Shown: positions 62,760-64,000 of the stretch, piece by piece | Numbering within the stretch: position 1 is the stretch's first letter | Layout: the number at the start of each line of letters is the position of its first letter | From: Phocaeicola vulgatus | GTDB taxonomy: Bacteria > Bacteroidota > Bacteroidia > Bacteroidales > Tannerellaceae | Direction: 5' to 3' | DNA length: 64,000 nucleotides | NCBI GenBank assembly: GCA_022009975.1 | Contig: CP091733.1 | Coordinates: 1 to 64,000 of the forward strand | The notes under the pieces: model-generated | Databases searched by the model: none | Seen by the model: only the letters and a program-made list of their open reading frames with translations | Told to the model about the DNA's origin: nothing | Position numbers and translations under genes: made by a program

Positions 62760-62825
62760 TAGATAAAGCCGGGTTTGCTATTCGAGTGATTGTATGCCCA
62801 GACTCTTTTGATATAGCAATGGAAT

Positions 62826-62896
62826 ACGGATGAGATAGATGTACGGATTGGTAATTGAACAATTCGCGCTTGTCTATCTCATCCGTGTTTTATTTT
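62826..62896 (+). terminator. Terminator between waaA and the peptidase gene
   Basis: A 14-base perfect stem (62826-62839 ACGGATGAGATAGA with 62873-62886) encloses a 33-base loop that itself holds an AATT-GAAC-AATT stem. GTTTTATTTT follows on the plus strand. The convergent peptidase gene ends at 62895, so the element can serve both. Confidence 0.7.
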
Positions 62897-64000
62897 AATC
62901 CTCTTCAGCGAACATCGGGTCCCAAGCGGGAAGGCGAGTCGGTGTTTGTTTCAAGATCTCTTTTACTTGATCCGTGATGTACTTCTTGTTGACTACCAGA
63001 CGGAACATATACTCATTAAACCATTGGTCTGTCATGATGAGGTGGCCGGCGTTCGCTCCGGGGCCCCAACTATTCTCAACCATCCATTTCTTCGGCTTTC
63101 CATTCGCGTCGAGATCAACAGCCATCAAGGTCATGGCGTGTGAGGAACCGCTGGCGAATGTCTGGATACGTTGTTTCTTATCCATGCCGAAAGTCGTACC
63201 CATCAGTGAACCGTAATCGTAGAAGTTTACATCCAGAATGCCTCTGTCACGATCGAAGAACTTGCCCACGTCGCAAGAGAAATACATCATGGTACTGTCC
63301 TTGATGGAAGCGATAGCCATTTGTTTGATATCCTCGATCGGAAGGTTTACGTAAGTCCAGTTCTTGCCATCGTAAGCGTGGCGGTCGTAATCGATCTCAT
63401 ACAACTTATAATAATCGCGGCTCGGATCGTTCATCAACATGACATAGTTGTTTTTTTCAAATCGTCCCCGATATATTCTTGGAAGAAGGACTGAGGCGTA
63501 TATTCCTTCGTCTCTACCGGATTCCCTTTAGCGTCTTTTGCGAGTCCACGTGAATTTCGTAGGCGGCTCTCCCAAGTTCAATACGAGCATACGGTAAATC
63601 GTACCTAGCATCTCTGTTTTCTTTTTCTCCAGATCCGCTACGGTCGTGCCTTTGGTCGTAGACAGGTCACGAAGTTGCAAGCCGTATTCTTTCAGCTTTA
63701 ATCCGATCAGGTTGCTCATGCGTCCGGTACTGTTGCTACTGTTGGTCTCTACCATGACCTCGGCGGGAACCACGCCATACTTGGTCAAGATATCGGAGAC
63801 ACCCGTGAACTGCCCTCCGTCTCCGATCGGGTTCTTGAACAGCCATTCCACCATCTTGTCGTCCATCGGTTTCAGACGAGTATCGATGATGCCCCTGTAA
63901 GAAAAAGGTTCGCTTTCTCCAATTGATCCCAGAAGAAAGAATAATTCTGGGAGAATTGAAAGTCTCCCATGTCATATTTGGCGATGGCCTGCGCACGGAA
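62895..64000 (-). CDS. Bleomycin hydrolase/aminopeptidase C-type cysteine peptidase, C-terminal part
   Basis: The gene enters the window from its 5' side at 64000 and ends at 62895. The visible segment fits peptidase family C1B: FWDQLEKANLFLQGIIDTR, GDGGQFTGVSDILTKYGVVPAEVM, then the catalytic histidine in GSSHAMTLMAVDLD and the catalytic asparagine in WMVENSWG. The catalytic cysteine (in QGRCGTCWAF-type motifs) should lie upstream of the window. About 375 residues are visible. The C-terminus ends PMFAEED, so the auto-inhibitory tail of the family is not obvious. Frame breaks occur near 63900, 63540 and 63460. The enzyme trims peptides from the N-terminus. Confidence 0.86.

Overview
The window looks like chromosomal DNA from a gut Bacteroidales bacterium, most likely Parabacteroides (inference from protein character, not a database hit). 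The support is SusC/SusD receptor pairs with ECF sigma/FecR regulators, serine-type sulfatases, Oar-like TonB receptors, an HU-SPOR protein, methylmalonyl-CoA mutase genes, and promoters of the Bacteroidetes form TTG-N19/20-TAnnTTTG. Nearly every long gene, including essential ones (priA, gltX, waaA), is cut by 1-base indels, often in short homopolymers. I therefore read the breaks mainly as sequencing or assembly error and report reconstructed gene extents; ends marked as reconstructed depend on that reading.

Layout. 0-5.3 kb: end of a PlsC-type acyltransferase, a Wzi-like outer-membrane protein, an alpha/beta hydrolase, a LytTR response regulator and an AAA-type ATPase of unknown role. 5.5-17.3 kb: a RelA/SpoT-type HD protein, then a sulfatase locus (ECF sigma, FecR, STN-containing SusC, SusD, three secreted sulfatases). 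17.3-24.4 kb: a second sigma/FecR/SusC/SusD locus without enzymes, with a 22-bp palindromic tandem array between sigma and FecR. 24.4-28.9 kb: HU-SPOR protein, Arc-like protein plus SPFH protein, and a PIF1-like helicase with TPRs. 28.9-36 kb: two divergent Oar-like receptors. 36-40.3 kb: nucleotide pyrophosphatase-like enzyme, sugar-phosphate epimerase-like protein, a small winged-helix protein, an SDR fused to a zinc-ribbon-like tail, and tRNA-Glu(CTC). 40.6-46 kb: mutA-mutB, a type II pantothenate kinase and a cobalamin riboswitch with no evident client gene. 46.1-50.5 kb: a small beta-barrel protein, priA, a low-molecular-weight protein tyrosine phosphatase and a RelE-type toxin-antitoxin pair. 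50.6-56.6 kb: a visibly GC-richer block with two large secreted proteins and a DUF4469/HU-like protein. 56.7-64 kb: AraC-type regulator with membrane domain, 7TM-HD phosphohydrolase, gltX, waaA and the end of a bleomycin-hydrolase-type peptidase.

How the genes work together. Each SusC carries an STN signalling domain and sits behind its own sigma/anti-sigma pair, so each locus should sense its glycan at the outer membrane and induce itself. The first locus pairs uptake with desulfation but has no glycoside hydrolase. The B12-dependent mutase, the CoA-pathway kinase and the cobalamin riboswitch form a succinate/propionate and cofactor group. The most unusual items are the 22-bp array, the orphan riboswitch followed by a long structured RNA, the phosphatase 3'-end relic beyond the toxin-antitoxin pair, and the GC-rich surface-protein block.
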